A stretch of DNA of 21,175 bases, taken from Pigoraptor chileana. Taxonomy: Eukaryota > Opisthokonta > Filasterea. Both the position numbers and the translations under genes were made by a program. Below the pieces are notes generated by a model, which worked only from the letters and a program-made list of their open reading frames with translations, searched no databases and had not been told where the DNA came from. The stretch lies in NCBI GenBank assembly GCA_943704495.1, contig CALSCR010003482.1, forward strand, positions 1-21,175, written 5' to 3'. This document shows positions 20,705 through 21,175 of this stretch, one piece after another (within the stretch, counting starts at the first letter, position 1; the number at the start of each line of letters is the position of its first letter).

Positions 20705-21175
20705 ATGGGGAATCCCGCGCGGCAAGTCGCATTACTTGCGGCATTCGCGGTTGTTTCGGTGTTGTCGTTGGCTATTTTCGCTGTTACTACAGACCCTGAA
20801 CTGCTTGCGTGGGGTCTGAATGGGCGTCCAAACGCAACCACAAACACAAATGGCCTTTCTTACGATTCCGACGACGACAAAAACGTCGCAACACGCGACA
20901 ATTCCTTCATAATCAACAATGATAGTGCGGGGGTTCGTCTGCTGAGCACTATCCAACGTGGAGCGGGGCAAGTGGCGACGTCTTCAGCCGCTGTTGGCGC
21001 TCCGTTGGACGTGCGATTAAAGACACCGCCGGATCAATCATCACCGATCACGGTCGTCGCAGCGGATGCAATATCATTAGGGCTGCTTCATCGCAGAGAT
21101 GCGCCGGTTTCAAAAACACATTTCATCGGCCACACTCGGTTGATGCCTTCGCCACAAACTGCGTCTCCATCCACT
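20705..21175 (+). CDS. Signal-anchored or secreted protein, N-terminal part (cut by window edge)
   Basis: ATG 20705 opens a frame of 157 codons that is still open at the last base, so the gene continues to the right. Residues about 7-28 are strongly hydrophobic (VALLAAFAVVSVLSLAIF) after a short MGNPARQ tail, which fits a type II signal anchor or signal peptide. A polar Asn/Asp/Ser/Thr-rich region follows, with an N-glycosylation sequon (NATT) at about 43. I do not recognise the family; the visible part is probably a stem region before a folded domain. Orientation and membrane topology resemble the pyruvyl-transferase gene upstream, so a further glycan-modifying enzyme is possible, but nothing in these residues proves it. 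Confidence 0.6.
   Translation, partial: MGNPARQVALLAAFAVVSVLSLAIFAVTTDPELLAWGLNGRPNATTNTNGLSYDSDDDKNVATRDNSFIINNDSAGVRLLSTIQRGAGQVATSSAAVGAPLDVRLKTPPDQSSPITVVAADAISLGLLHRRDAPVSKTHFIGHTRLMPSPQTASPST

Overview
The window is nuclear DNA from a eukaryote, most likely a free-living flagellated protist. Two genes carry multiple spliceosomal introns of roughly 100-370 bp, and a third carries two. Two of the intron-bearing genes match ciliary or axonemal families (an RGS22-like multi-RGS protein and CFAP251/WDR66), and the third is a mitochondrial assembly factor. I cannot name the lineage from the sequence. No mobile element, virus-like element, rRNA, tRNA or CRISPR array could be supported.

Layout. 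Positions 124-5931 (minus) hold six exons of a giant protein with four RGS-like modules and an RGS22-like N-terminus. Its 3' end lies beyond the left edge, where the window opens inside an intron carrying a (CA/GT)n tract. Positions 5932-7087 are an AT-rich spacer. Positions 7088-10768 (minus, 3 exons) encode CFAP251, a WD-repeat protein of the radial-spoke base. Positions 10769-12022 are intergenic and hold a 114-bp tandem repeat array at 11221-11826. Positions 12023-13905 (minus, 6 exons) encode ATP12/ATPAF2, the F1-ATPase assembly chaperone, including a 42-bp micro-exon. Positions 13975-14655 (plus) hold an unrecognised open frame that nearly fills the gap between two genes. Positions 14657-15691 (minus, intronless) encode a triose-phosphate-translocator-family transporter that keeps the residues expected for phosphate binding. 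Positions 16538-19729 (plus, intronless) encode a 1063-residue type II membrane protein ending in a polysaccharide pyruvyl transferase domain. Positions 20705-21175 (plus, cut by the right edge) begin another signal-anchored protein.

The left half therefore places two axoneme-related genes head-to-tail. The right half groups a membrane transporter with one probable and one possible secretory-pathway protein, all intronless as far as seen. Intron donors are strongly biased to GTG (9 of 11 complete GT introns), and one intron is best modelled as GC-AG. Exon joins were derived by reading frame, phase and family conservation; no transcript data were available.
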